32,933 nucleotides of DNA, taken from JAABYT01 sp041581935 (GTDB taxonomy: Bacteria > Pseudomonadota > Gammaproteobacteria > HK1). Made by a program: the position numbers and the translations under genes. The stretch is from contig JBFICP010000005.1 in NCBI GenBank assembly GCA_041581935.1, forward strand, positions 1 to 32,933, read 5' to 3'. Of the stretch, positions 8,058 to 16,023 are shown piece after piece; within the stretch, counting starts at the first letter, position 1, and every line of letters starts with the position of its first letter. The notes under the pieces were generated by a model. That model had not been told where the DNA came from and made no database searches. It saw only the letters and a program-made list of their open reading frames with translations.

Positions 8058-9061
8058 TGAACGATCGCGAGCGCCGCCCGCTTCTCGAGGTCGAGAACCT
8101 GCGCGTGGAGTTTCCCACCCGGCGGGGCACGCTGGTGGCGGTGGATGACGTCAGCTTCCATATCGACGAGGGCGAGGTGCTCGGCGTGGTCGGCGAAAGC
8201 GGCGCGGGCAAGTCGCTCACCGGCGCCGCCATCATCGGCTTGCTGGAGCCGCCGGGGCGCATCGCCAGCGGCCAGGTGGTACTCGACGGCCGGCGAATCG
8301 ACAATCTCTCCTACGAGCAAATGCGCCGCATACGCGGGCGCGAGATCGGCATGGTCTTTCAGGACCCGCTCACCAGCCTCAACCCGCTCTACACCGTCGG
8401 CCGGCAGCTGGTGGAAACGTTGCAGACCCACACCGACCTCGGTGATGACGAAGCACGCGAGCGGGCCATCGCTCTTCTGAGCGAAGTGGGCATTCCCTCG
8501 CCACGAGTGCGAATCGATCAGTACCCTCACCAGTTCTCCGGCGGCATGCGCCAGCGCGTCGTGATTGCGCTCGCGCTGTGCATCAATCCCCGGCTCATCA
8601 TCGCCGACGAGCCCACCACCGCCCTCGACGTCTCCATTCAAGCGCAGATCATCGTGCTTTTGAAACGCCTGTGCCGCGATCACGGCGCGGCCGTCATGCT
8701 GATTACCCATGACATGGGCGTGATCGCGGAGACCGCCGACCGGGTCGCGGTGATGTACGCGGGGCGCCTCGCGGAGATCGGCGCGGTGGATCAGGTCATC
8801 AACCATGCGAAGCACCCATATACCCACGGGCTCATGGGATCCATTCCGGTGGTCGGCCACGATGCCGACGAGCTCGTGCAGATCGAAGGCACCATGCCGA
8901 GACTCACCGCGATCCCTTCGGGCTGCGCCTTCAATCCCCGCTGCCCGGAGGCTTTCGAGCATTGCCGGGCGGCGCGCCCGGATCTCATTGCGGTGGAGGA
9001 TTCCCAGGTGGCGTGCTGGCTCTACGATCCGTCCGTGGAGAGGGCCGTGAGCCTCGAGTGA
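8057..9061 (+). CDS. dppD: ABC transporter ATP-binding protein, DppD type
   Basis: A 334-aa cytoplasmic ATPase of the peptide/nickel importer class. Walker A is GESGAGKS (residues 46-53), the Q-loop lies in MVFQDPLTSLNP, the ABC signature is FSGGMRQR, Walker B is LIIADEPTTALD and the switch His is in LITHDMG. The C-terminal oligopeptide-transporter extension SGCAFNPRCPEAFEHC has the spaced cysteines that in this family often bind an Fe-S cluster. The reading frame is open far upstream, but the ATG at 8057 within TGATG is the natural start. It works with the next gene as an ATPase heterodimer. Confidence 0.94.
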   Translation: MNDRERRPLLEVENLRVEFPTRRGTLVAVDDVSFHIDEGEVLGVVGESGAGKSLTGAAIIGLLEPPGRIASGQVVLDGRRIDNLSYEQMRRIRGREIGMVFQDPLTSLNPLYTVGRQLVETLQTHTDLGDDEARERAIALLSEVGIPSPRVRIDQYPHQFSGGMRQRVVIALALCINPRLIIADEPTTALDVSIQAQIIVLLKRLCRDHGAAVMLITHDMGVIAETADRVAVMYAGRLAEIGAVDQVINHAKHPYTHGLMGSIPVVGHDADELVQIEGTMPRLTAIPSGCAFNPRCPEAFEHCRAARPDLIAVEDSQVACWLYDPSVERAVSLE

Positions 9062-9076
9062 CCCCTTGAGAAATTC

Positions 9077-10111
9077 ATGAAAGGTCCTGGGCCAACACCG
9101 CTGCTGCGAGTCCGCAACCTCGTCAAGTACTTCGACGTGTCGCCGCCGCTCATCACACGCGTGCTGAACCGGGAGGGCAGAACCGTGCTCAAGGCGGTTG
9201 ACGGTGTGAGCTTCGACATTCCGGCCGGCAGAACCTTCAGCCTCGTCGGCGAGTCCGGATGCGGCAAGTCGACGGTCGCGCGGCTGGTGGTACGGCTCTA
9301 CGAGCCCACCGCCGGGAGCATCGAGTTCGACGGTATCGATCTCTCCACCCTGAGAACCCGCAAGGAAATGGAGCCCGTGCGTGGCCGGGTGCAGATGATA
9401 TTCCAGGACCCGTACGCGAGCTTGAATCCGCGTTGGCGGGTCGTGGATATCGTTGCCGAGCCGATTCGCACCCATCGACTGATCGACAACGACGCGGACA
9501 TCGTCCTCAGAGTCGGCGAGCTCCTCGAGCAGGTACGCCTGTCACCCGCCGACGGCGCGAAGTTTCCCCACGAGTTCTCCGGTGGCCAGCGCCAGCGCAT
9601 CTCCATCGCCCGTGCGTTGGCCAGCAACCCGGACTTTCTCGTCTGCGACGAGCCCACCAGTGCGCTGGACGTGTCGGTGCAGGCGCAGATTTTGAACCTC
9701 ATGAAGGGTCTGCAGCGTGATCTCGGACTCACCTATCTGTTCATCAGCCACGATCTCGCCGTCGTCTATCACATCTCGGACTTCGTGGGTGTCATGTACC
9801 TCGGGCGCCTGGTGGAGTGGGGTCAAGGGAAGGATGTTTTCCGGCGCCCCCGTCATCCCTATACCCGCATGCTGCTCGAGGCCATCCCGGATCTCGAGAT
9901 GAGCGGCAAGCAGCGCAAGGCCGTGGCGGGTGAAGTGCCGAGTCCCATTCATCCGCCGTCGGGCTGTCACTTTCACCCCCGCTGTCCCTATGCCGATGAC
10001 CGCTGCCGCGCCGAATCGCCCGTCCCCATCCCGGTGGCCAGCGGCGAGGTCGCCTGCCACGGAGTCGAGGAAGGCAGGCTCCCCGATCGGGCGTCTTCGA
10101 CGGCTGCCTGA
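9077..10111 (+). CDS. dppF: ABC transporter ATP-binding protein, DppF type
   Basis: The second ATPase of the importer, 344 aa. Walker A is GESGCGKS (58-65), the Q-loop is in MIFQDPYASLNP, the signature is FSGGQRQR, Walker B is FLVCDEPTSALD and the switch His is in FISHDL. The C-terminal extension contains PPSGCHFHPRCPYADDRC, the cysteine-rich tail shared by DppD/DppF proteins. It follows the first ATPase gene with a 15-bp gap and is the last gene of the five-gene transport operon. About 66 bp later comes a small membrane protein on the same strand. Confidence 0.94.
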   Translation: MKGPGPTPLLRVRNLVKYFDVSPPLITRVLNREGRTVLKAVDGVSFDIPAGRTFSLVGESGCGKSTVARLVVRLYEPTAGSIEFDGIDLSTLRTRKEMEPVRGRVQMIFQDPYASLNPRWRVVDIVAEPIRTHRLIDNDADIVLRVGELLEQVRLSPADGAKFPHEFSGGQRQRISIARALASNPDFLVCDEPTSALDVSVQAQILNLMKGLQRDLGLTYLFISHDLAVVYHISDFVGVMYLGRLVEWGQGKDVFRRPRHPYTRMLLEAIPDLEMSGKQRKAVAGEVPSPIHPPSGCHFHPRCPYADDRCRAESPVPIPVASGEVACHGVEEGRLPDRASSTAA

Positions 10112-10136
10112 CCAACCGCCAGCAGCGGACGCGGAC

Positions 10137-10165
10137 CGCGATTGACAGTTCAATTCGCGATTGAA
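10137..10165. repeat. Short direct and inverted repeats before the membrane-protein gene
   Basis: CGCGATTGA occurs twice, at 10137-10145 and 10156-10164, with starts 19 bp apart. The second copy is also half of an inverted repeat, TTCAAT (10149-10154) with ATTGAA (10160-10165) around TCGCG. The repeat lies 13-41 bp upstream of the membrane-protein start. It could be a binding site for a dimeric regulator, or chance. Confidence 0.25.
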
Positions 10166-10177
10166 GCGCAATAAGCC

Positions 10178-10696
10178 ATGCCACCCATCGTATCCATCGT
10201 TGCCGGCGTTTTGCTTCTGATCGCGGGCCGCAAGCTGTTCTGGCTTTTCATCGCGATTACGGGTTTCTTCGTCGGCATGGAGGTGGCTCGCGATCTCTTC
10301 ACGAGCCAGCCCGAATGGGTCGTGTGGGTATTCGCGGCCGGAGCCGGGCTCATCGGTGCGGTGCTGGCCATCCTGTTCGAACGGATCGCGTTCGCGCTGG
10401 CGGGTTTCTACGCCGGCGGATATCTCGCCATCATCGCGGTCCAGGCACTTGGATGGGATCTGCCCGACCTCGTCGTGTTCATGTCCGGCGGCGTCGTCGC
10501 CGCGGTGCTCGCGACGCTGATACTGGACTGGGCGATTATCGTGCTGTCGTCCCTGGTCGGGGCCGGCATGATCGTCACGTCGCTCGGCCTCGATCCCCTC
10601 CAGGGCGGCATCGTCGCCGGCGCCCTCGCGGCCGTCGGAATTCTCCTTCAGGCAGCCCTGATGCGCGGCAAGCTCGGACACCCGCCCAGACGTTGA
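10178..10696 (+). CDS. Small multi-pass membrane protein, DUF4203/TMEM198-like
   Basis: A 172-aa protein made almost wholly of hydrophobic segments, about six, beginning PPIVSIVAGVLLLIAGRKLFWLF and running to a basic tail (GKLGHPPRR). Repeated Gly-rich helices with small residues (AGAGLIGAVLAIL, FYAGGYLAIIAVQ, SLVGAGMIVTSL) resemble the TMEM198/DUF4203 class of membrane proteins of unknown role. That match is by general pattern only. No charged or metal-binding motif suggests an activity. The ribosome binding site is weak. It sits between the peptide importer and the tungstate operon and need not belong to either. Confidence 0.65.
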   Translation: MPPIVSIVAGVLLLIAGRKLFWLFIAITGFFVGMEVARDLFTSQPEWVVWVFAAGAGLIGAVLAILFERIAFALAGFYAGGYLAIIAVQALGWDLPDLVVFMSGGVVAAVLATLILDWAIIVLSSLVGAGMIVTSLGLDPLQGGIVAGALAAVGILLQAALMRGKLGHPPRR

Positions 10697-10764
10697 AGAC
10701 TCGAAGGAACACGCCGCGATGCAATGGTCGCCCATGGGGGCGCGCTCGCCCTTAATGGAACTTG

Positions 10765-10793
10765 TTGCGAATTTACGCGTTTTAGCGTGTTAT
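10765..10793 (+). promoter_or_regulatory. Candidate tupBCA promoter with embedded palindrome
   Basis: TTGCGA (10765-10770) and TGTTAT (10788-10793) are spaced by exactly 17 bp and each match four of six sigma70 consensus bases. The spacer carries an inverted repeat, ACGC (10775-10778) and GCGT (10785-10788), around GTTTTA. The region is locally AT-rich compared with its surroundings and lies 76 bp upstream of the tupB start. A repressor bound here would block RNA polymerase, which fits a local oxyanion-sensing regulator such as the one encoded at 13285-14172. This is inference from sequence pattern only. Confidence 0.4.
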
Positions 10794-10868
10794 TTCTGTC
10801 ATTACGACAAATTTTGAAAATTCCACCGTCGGATGGCTATACTCACCGCTCTGCTCGGAGGCGTGGGT

Positions 10869-11576
10869 ATGCAGGAGCTCGGTGCCGCATTCGCTGAGGC
10901 CTTTCGCCTGGTGGCGACGCTGGATCCGAACCTGCGCGAGATTGTCGCGCTGTCGCTGCAGATCAGCCTGGCCGCGGTCGGCCTGGCGGCGTTGATCGGC
11001 CTGCCCCTGGGTGCGGGGTTGGCGGTGATGCGATTCCCCGGTCGCGGCGTTCTGGTCGTCACGCTCAACGCGCTGATGGGACTGCCGCCGGTCGTGGTCG
11101 GGCTGCTCGTCTACCTGCTCCTGTCCCGAGCGGGTCCCCTGGGACACTTGGGCCTGCTGTACACACCGACGGCAATGGTCATTGCCCAGGCAATCTTGGT
11201 GACTCCGATCGTCGCCGCCCTCACCCGCCAGACCGTCGAGGACATGAAGGAGGAGTATCTGGATCAGCTGCGGGTCTTTGGCATCACCCCGCTCGGGATG
11301 GTGAAAACCCTCCTCTGGGATGCCCGCTACAGCCTGCTGACGGCACTGCTCGCCGGATTCGGTCGCGCGGTTGCCGAGGTTGGTGCGGTCATCATCGTCG
11401 GTGGCAATATCAATCACGTCACCCGGGTCATGACCACGACCATTGCGCTCGAGACCTCGAAGGGCAATCTGTCGCTGGCTCTAGGCCTCGGCGTGGTGCT
11501 GGTCACCATCACCATCGCGGCCAACGCGGCGGTCATGGCGCTGCGGGTTTCGGCCAGGCGGTTGGCCTATGCCTGA
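10869..11576 (+). CDS. tupB: Tungstate ABC transporter permease TupB
   Basis: A 235-aa inner-membrane permease for tungstate uptake, with five to six hydrophobic helices. The cytoplasmic coupling loop is visible in YLDQLRVFGITPLGMVKTLL, and GRAVAEVGAVIIVGGNI is the strongly conserved C-terminal stretch of TupB/ModB-like permeases. An earlier in-frame ATG exists at 10833, but the ATG at 10869 has GGAGG at 10857-10861 with 7-base spacing and gives the family's normal length, so I chose it. It overlaps tupC by 8 bp (11569-11576). The assignment rests mainly on the neighbouring TupA-type binding protein. Confidence 0.92.
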   Translation: MQELGAAFAEAFRLVATLDPNLREIVALSLQISLAAVGLAALIGLPLGAGLAVMRFPGRGVLVVTLNALMGLPPVVVGLLVYLLLSRAGPLGHLGLLYTPTAMVIAQAILVTPIVAALTRQTVEDMKEEYLDQLRVFGITPLGMVKTLLWDARYSLLTALLAGFGRAVAEVGAVIIVGGNINHVTRVMTTTIALETSKGNLSLALGLGVVLVTITIAANAAVMALRVSARRLAYA

Positions 11577-12345
11577 CACGGCACTGTGTCGCGATACCGG
11601 CGGCGTTGTCGACCAGCGACGCCCCGACCACGCGGTTCTTCCCATCGAGTGCCGCCGGGTGGTGGTCGGCCGATCGGGCCGGAGACTGCTCGACGGCGTG
11701 GATGTGTCCATCGACGGCACCGGGCTCACCGTCATCCTCGGACCCAACGGCGCCGGCAAAACGCTGCTCCTGAGAGTTCTCGCAAACCTCTTCGCTCCGG
11801 ACAGCGGCGAGGTTCGCTGGGCCCACCTGCGGCCCGACCGGGTTCGCGCTCCCAAGATCGGCTTCGTATTTCAAAAGCCCATGATGCTTCGCCGCTCGGT
11901 GATCGCCAATGTCATTTACGCGCTCGCGGCCATCGGCATGCCGAGACACGAGTGCCCGTCACGGGCACACGAGATACTCGGGCTCGCGTCCCTGGACCAC
12001 CTGGCGGGAACTCCAGCGCGCCTCCTCTCCGGCGGCGAGCAGCAACGTCTCGCGCTCGCCCGTGCGCTGGCCACCGAACCCGAAGTGCTGTTGCTCGACG
12101 AGCCCGCGTCGAGCCTCGATCCCGCGGCCACGCTCGCGATTGAAAAAATGATCACGACGGTGCGCGGCCGCGGCACTCGGCTCGTGCTCGTGACTCACGA
12201 TATCGGGCAGGCGCGGCGGCTCGCCGACACGGTGTTGTTCATGCATCGCGGGCGCATCGTCGAACGCGCCCCGTCGCCTGACTTTTTCGAGAATCCGGCA
12301 CAAGCCGCGGCGCGGGCGTTCATCGAAGGCCGCATCGTCTTGTGA
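11569..12345 (+). CDS. tupC: Tungstate ABC transporter ATP-binding protein TupC
   Basis: A 258-aa ABC ATPase that drives the TupB channel. Walker A is GPNGAGKT (58-65), the Q-loop is in GFVFQKPMML, the signature is LSGGEQQR (153-160), Walker B is VLLLDEPASSLD (starting near 173) and the switch His is in LVTHDIGQARRLAD. There is no C-terminal TOBE domain, unlike ModC at 16024-17133, which agrees with the TupC class. About 30 extra N-terminal residues precede the ATPase fold, so translation could start later. The overlap with tupB nevertheless makes the ATG at 11569 attractive. Confidence 0.92.
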   Translation: MPDTALCRDTGGVVDQRRPDHAVLPIECRRVVVGRSGRRLLDGVDVSIDGTGLTVILGPNGAGKTLLLRVLANLFAPDSGEVRWAHLRPDRVRAPKIGFVFQKPMMLRRSVIANVIYALAAIGMPRHECPSRAHEILGLASLDHLAGTPARLLSGGEQQRLALARALATEPEVLLLDEPASSLDPAATLAIEKMITTVRGRGTRLVLVTHDIGQARRLADTVLFMHRGRIVERAPSPDFFENPAQAAARAFIEGRIVL

Positions 12346-12372
12346 GAGTCGCTCAGGGATAGGAGAAAAACG

Positions 12373-13224
12373 ATGAAATCCAAAACGGTCGAATCCACGA
12401 GGCAACGGATCGCTCCGGTGGCGGTGCTCGTCTCCATGCTGACGATCGCGCTCATGCCGGCGACGGCGATCGCGGGCGATTCCATCATCGTGCAGTCGAC
12501 GACGTCGACTCAGAATTCCGGCCTGTTCGAGCATATTCTGCCCAAGTTCACGCACAGCACCGGGATCGAGGTACGAATCGTGGCCGTCGGCACCGGACAG
12601 GCATTGAAAAACGCCCGCAACGGCGACGGCGATGTTTTACTGGTGCACGCGAAACCTGCCGAAGAGAAATTCGTCGCCGATGGCTACGGCGTCAAGCGCT
12701 CGGATCTGATGTACAACGATTTCGTCATCGTCGGGCCTGGGCGCGATCCGGCCGGAGTGCGCGGAATGCGGGATGCGACCGCCGCTCTCGCCAAGATTTC
12801 CGGTGCGCGTTCGCCGTTCGTTTCACGGGGCGATGACTCCGGCACACACAAGAAAGAACAGCATCTTTGGAAAGAAACCGGCGTCGATCCGGTCAGCGCG
12901 AGTGGCGACTGGTATCGTGAGACCGGATCCGGCATGGGGGCAACGCTCAACACCGCTGCGGGCATGGGCGCCTATACGCTGAGCGACCGGGCCACGTGGA
13001 TTACGTTCGAGAACAAGGCCGACCTTGAAATCCTGGTAGAAGGCGACAAGAGGCTTTTCAATCAGTACGGCGTCATACTCGTCAATCCCGACAAGCATCC
13101 CCATGTGAACGCCAAGGCGGGCCAGAGGTTCATCGACTGGTTGCTGGGCGCCGACGGGCAGGCGGCAATCGCGTCATACCGGCGAGACGGTCAGCAGCTG
13201 TTTTTCCCAAACGCCGACAGCTGA
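12373..13224 (+). CDS. tupA: Tungstate-binding periplasmic protein TupA
   Basis: A 283-aa extracytoplasmic binding protein with very selective tungstate binding in characterised relatives. A signal peptide covers roughly residues 1-35 (hydrophobic core VAVLVSMLTIALMPATAIA). The mature start IIVQSTTSTQNSG (38-50) contains the Ser/Thr-rich oxyanion motif of TupA. AVGTGQALKNARNGDGDVL, RGDDSGTHKKE and YRETGSGMG are further TupA-family stretches. AGGAG at 12361-12365 is a good ribosome binding site. The operon order is B-C-A, with the binding protein last. The binding preference for W over Mo is taken from the family, not read here. Confidence 0.94.
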   Translation: MKSKTVESTRQRIAPVAVLVSMLTIALMPATAIAGDSIIVQSTTSTQNSGLFEHILPKFTHSTGIEVRIVAVGTGQALKNARNGDGDVLLVHAKPAEEKFVADGYGVKRSDLMYNDFVIVGPGRDPAGVRGMRDATAALAKISGARSPFVSRGDDSGTHKKEQHLWKETGVDPVSASGDWYRETGSGMGATLNTAAGMGAYTLSDRATWITFENKADLEILVEGDKRLFNQYGVILVNPDKHPHVNAKAGQRFIDWLLGADGQAAIASYRRDGQQLFFPNADS

Positions 13225-13252
13225 GGCGCATCGTTGAGCAAGGCTTTCGCCG

Positions 13253-13278
13253 CTCGATCCGCGCACTGCAGGATCGAG
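13253..13278. terminator. Hairpin in the convergent gap between tupA and its regulator
   Basis: A perfect 8-bp stem, CTCGATCC (13253-13260) with GGATCGAG (13271-13278), and a 10-base loop. It sits in the 60-bp gap between the tupA stop and the end of the opposing regulator gene, where a bidirectional terminator would be expected. No T tract follows on either strand, so this is a tentative call. Confidence 0.4.
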
Positions 13279-13284
13279 GCTCGG

Positions 13285-14172
13285 TCAAGGACCGTTGTAG
13301 TGGACTGTGCCCAGATTCGAGACGTCGTAGCCGCCGAGTTCTCCGGCACGCTCGGCAAGCGCCGAACCACGCGCGAAAGCGATCAGTCGTTGCATCGGCT
13401 CTTCGAAGAAGTCGCGGCGCCAGATGGCGAGATCGTAGCGCTCGTCGGCGAGCGGCACGAAATCGAGCCGCAGCTGACGGGCCACGGCTTCGATGGCGAA
13501 TCCCGCCTCGGCTTTTCCGTCGGCGACGGCCATCGCCACGTCGGTCTCACTTCGAGCCGCCGGTCCGATGAGCGCAAGCGTTTCGGGATCGATGCCGTTG
13601 TCCTCGAGGAGCTGCTCGAACAGCAGCCGACTGCCCGCGTCGGGTTGGCGGGGAATGATGCTGTGCCCGACCAGATCCGAAACACGAGAGATACCGGCCG
13701 GATTTCCCCGGGGCAGGACGATGCCCTGGCGCCGCCGGGCCCACTCGATGAGCACCACCGGCATGCCCGGCATGGCGCGTTGCACCGTCTCCCGGTTCCA
13801 ATCATCGGACTCGGGATCGCGAACGTGCAGTCCCGCCGCGATTGCCGCACCGCTGGCGAGCCGCTGCACGCCATCGAGACTACCATCGAAAAAGCTCGCG
13901 ATCCCCGACGCCGATTCGCGCAGCGCCCACTCGAGCAGTGGGTCGTGGCTGCCGGCGAGCACCAACGGATGCTCGCGCAGGACCTCGTGGCCGCCCCGAT
14001 ACTCGACGTGCTGCTGCACCCACAGCTCGATGAGATCCCGCGGAAAGAGCAGCTTACCGGTCACGCGGCTGACAGGAATGGCACCGTCGGTGGCGAGCTC
14101 GTAGACCTTGCGCTCCTTGATGCGCAGCAGGCTCGCGACTTCCCGGGTGGTGAGAAACTGGGGCAGGGCCAT
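13285..14172 (-). CDS. HTH regulator with periplasmic-binding-like ligand domain
   Basis: A 295-aa one-component regulator. Residues 5-50 form an excisionase/MerR-type winged helix (FLTTREVASLLRIKERKVYELA, then GAIPVSRVTGKLLFPRDLI). From about residue 70 to the end there is a PBP-like domain (LVLAGSHDPLLEWALRES, GIVLPRGNPAGI, RSETDVAMAVADGKAEAGF) related to molybdate- and tungstate-type binding proteins. This combination is known in proteins annotated as HTH plus substrate-binding domain regulators. Lying between tupBCA and modABC, it most likely senses intracellular molybdate or tungstate and controls one or both operons. The ATG at 14172 starts just before the HTH. An earlier in-frame ATG at 14193 is possible. 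TATAAT directly abuts the chosen start on this strand. Confidence 0.88.
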   Translation of the reverse strand: MALPQFLTTREVASLLRIKERKVYELATDGAIPVSRVTGKLLFPRDLIELWVQQHVEYRGGHEVLREHPLVLAGSHDPLLEWALRESASGIASFFDGSLDGVQRLASGAAIAAGLHVRDPESDDWNRETVQRAMPGMPVVLIEWARRRQGIVLPRGNPAGISRVSDLVGHSIIPRQPDAGSRLLFEQLLEDNGIDPETLALIGPAARSETDVAMAVADGKAEAGFAIEAVARQLRLDFVPLADERYDLAIWRRDFFEEPMQRLIAFARGSALAERAGELGGYDVSNLGTVHYNGP

Positions 14173-14539
14173 ATTATACGGGCTCGGGCGCATCCCTCGG
14201 GACTGATAAACGGCGTGGCCGGCGACGGTATCTGCGGCCTCGACGCCGGAACTGGCGGAATTCTATCGACTTGCCCCGCAGCCGCCTATAGCGTGGCGCA
14301 CCGGGGGAATGCATGTAGGATAGCGTCACGGCCCGGTTGAGCGCGATCCGAGCCTCGCGCATTGGGACCGTTCGCAAATACCGGAATCCGCTGCACGACA
14401 ATCGATGCCACCGTCAAATGAACGATTCGCGATGCCGATCGCGTGACTCGCGACGAACAGTTCGGGACTGGAACGAAGAACCGGTGAGCGCGCCCCCCGG
14501 TTGCCGTTTGCCCTGGGACAGATTGCTCAACTTGCTGCA
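14173..14539. promoter_or_regulatory. Divergent control region between regulator and modABC
   Basis: About 370 bp without a supportable gene that must hold the promoters of the leftward regulator and the rightward modABC. The hexamer TAGCGT occurs twice on the plus strand, at 14289-14294 and 14321-14326. The two copies are 32 bp apart, about three helical turns. The same hexamer forms part of the palindrome in the tupB promoter (10783-10788). This makes them candidate half-sites for a shared regulator. No convincing -35/-10 pair or terminator was found. Confidence 0.35.
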
Positions 14540-15337
14540 GTGAAGCACCTCGCCCAATTCGCCCGAGCGCTCGCGTGTCTCGCCATGCTTTTCTCGATCC
14601 TTCCCGCATGGGCTCAAACCGGTAACCGGCCGCCGATGGTCGCTGCCGCCGCCAGCGTTCGCTTCGCCCTCGAAGAGGTCGCGGTGCGCTACAACCGCGA
14701 CACCGGCCGACGAGTCACATTGTCGTTCGGTTCGTCCGGTAATCTCGCTCGTCAGGCGCGTGAGGGGGCGCCCTATGCGCTTTATCTCGCCGCCGACCCC
14801 CGCTACGTCGCCGATCTCGTCGGTCTCGGGCTCACCCGCGATGGCGGCAAGGACTATCTCCTGGGGCGTCTTGCCATCATCGTATCGAAAAACTCATCGC
14901 TTGCTGCGGACGGGTCACTCGAGGACTTGCGCGCCGCGCTCGCTGACGATCGAGTGAAGCGGTTCGCCATCGCGAACCCCGAGCACGCGCCTTACGGGCA
15001 ACGCGCCGAGCAGGCCCTTCGACATGCCGGCGTCTGGGATGCGATTCGCAGGCGGCTGGTGCTCGGTGAAAACGTCGGTCAAGCGACACAGTTCGCCGTC
15101 TCCGGCAACGCCGACGGCGGGATCGTTGCCAACGCGCTCGCGCGCCTACCCGCGGTTGCCGAGCGAACCTCGAGCGAGCTCATACCCCACGAGTGGCACG
15201 CGCCTCTGCGCCATCGCGCGGTGCTGCTGAAAACCGCCGGGCCCGACGCACAAGCGTTTTATGATTACCTCAGCTCTCCGGCAGCGCGCGAAGTGTTTCG
15301 CAGGCACGGGTTCGATCTGCCGGACGACTCGAGCTGA
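14540..15337 (+). CDS. modA: Molybdate-binding periplasmic protein ModA
   Basis: A 265-aa periplasmic molybdate-binding protein. A signal peptide is clear if translation begins at the GTG at 14540 (KHLAQFARALACLAMLFSILPAWA, cleavage near residue 25). An upstream TTG in the same frame at 14501 would put extra residues before the signal and is less likely. The ModA ligand motifs follow: VAAAASVRFALEEVAVRY, LSFGSSGNLARQ, APYALYLAADPRYV, IANPEHAPYGQRAEQAL and the late A.F.DYLSSPAAREVFRRHGF stretch. No strong ribosome binding site is seen. It heads modABC, with 16 bp to modB. Confidence 0.92.
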   Translation: MKHLAQFARALACLAMLFSILPAWAQTGNRPPMVAAAASVRFALEEVAVRYNRDTGRRVTLSFGSSGNLARQAREGAPYALYLAADPRYVADLVGLGLTRDGGKDYLLGRLAIIVSKNSSLAADGSLEDLRAALADDRVKRFAIANPEHAPYGQRAEQALRHAGVWDAIRRRLVLGENVGQATQFAVSGNADGGIVANALARLPAVAERTSSELIPHEWHAPLRHRAVLLKTAGPDAQAFYDYLSSPAAREVFRRHGFDLPDDSS

Positions 15338-15353
15338 GACAACGGCGCTCGAA

Positions 15354-16022
15354 ATGGATTGGACTGCATTGTGGTTGTCGCTTCGACTCGGTGTGTTCAC
15401 CGTGGCGTTGCTTCTGCCTATCGGTATTTTCGTTGCACGCCGACTCGCCTATGGTGACATCCCGGCAAAGGGCTTGCTGGAAGCATTGGTTGCGCTACCG
15501 CTGGTTCTGCCGCCTACGGTGCTCGGCTATTATCTGCTCACGCTCTTCGGCGCCGCATCTCCACTCGGCATGGCCTGGCAGGCGCTCACCGGCAACACCC
15601 TGGTGTTCAGCTTCGAAGGCTTGCTGCTGGCATCGGTCATCGTCAACCTGCCCTTTGCGATACTGCCCATGCAACGGGGCTTCGAGGCCATCCCGGAGGA
15701 AGTTCGCGATGCGGCGGCCTGCTGCGGCATGTCGCCCTGGCAGGCGCTGCGCCGGGTCGAGCTACCCATCGCCTGGCCGGCCGTGCTCACGGCATCGGTG
15801 CTCAGCTTCGCGCACACCCTCGGCGAGTTCGGTGTCGTGCTCATGGTCGGGGGTAACATCCCGGGCGAGACCGAGACCATCTCCATTGCAATCTACGACC
15901 GCGTGCAGGCGTTCGACGGTGCGGCGGCGGCAAGGATGTCCGCGCTGCTGCTGATCGTGTCCGTGGTCACCATCGCCATGACATTCGCTTTCTCGCGGCG
16001 CCTCGGTCGCCGCCTCGACTAG
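15354..16022 (+). CDS. modB: Molybdate ABC transporter permease ModB
   Basis: A 222-aa inner-membrane permease with about five helices, a normal ModB length. Diagnostic stretches are PLVLPPTVLGYYLL near the middle of the N-terminal half, the coupling loop DAAACCGMSPWQALRRVELP, and HTLGEFGVVLMVGGNIPGET near the C-terminus. The frame is open upstream into modA, but the ATG at 15354 directly precedes the first helix. One base separates its stop from the GTG of modC, so the genes are translationally coupled. Confidence 0.94.
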   Translation: MDWTALWLSLRLGVFTVALLLPIGIFVARRLAYGDIPAKGLLEALVALPLVLPPTVLGYYLLTLFGAASPLGMAWQALTGNTLVFSFEGLLLASVIVNLPFAILPMQRGFEAIPEEVRDAAACCGMSPWQALRRVELPIAWPAVLTASVLSFAHTLGEFGVVLMVGGNIPGETETISIAIYDRVQAFDGAAAARMSALLLIVSVVTIAMTFAFSRRLGRRLD

Positions 16023-16023
16023 C

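Noticed and set aside
7895..9475. A 526-codon open frame on the minus strand
   Set aside because: It lies antisense to the two clear ABC ATPase genes and the end of a permease gene. Long antisense frames are expected in GC-rich DNA, and its translation has no recognisable domain.
9542..10735. A 397-codon minus-strand open frame over the second ATPase and the small membrane protein
   Set aside because: Low-complexity, charged translation with no domain. The plus-strand genes there have clear families.
13285..14172. Calling the regulator ModE or TunR
   Set aside because: ModE has a LysR-like HTH with TOBE domains, and TunR as I recall it has a different DNA-binding domain with TOBE. Here the layout is an excisionase-type HTH with a periplasmic-binding-like domain.
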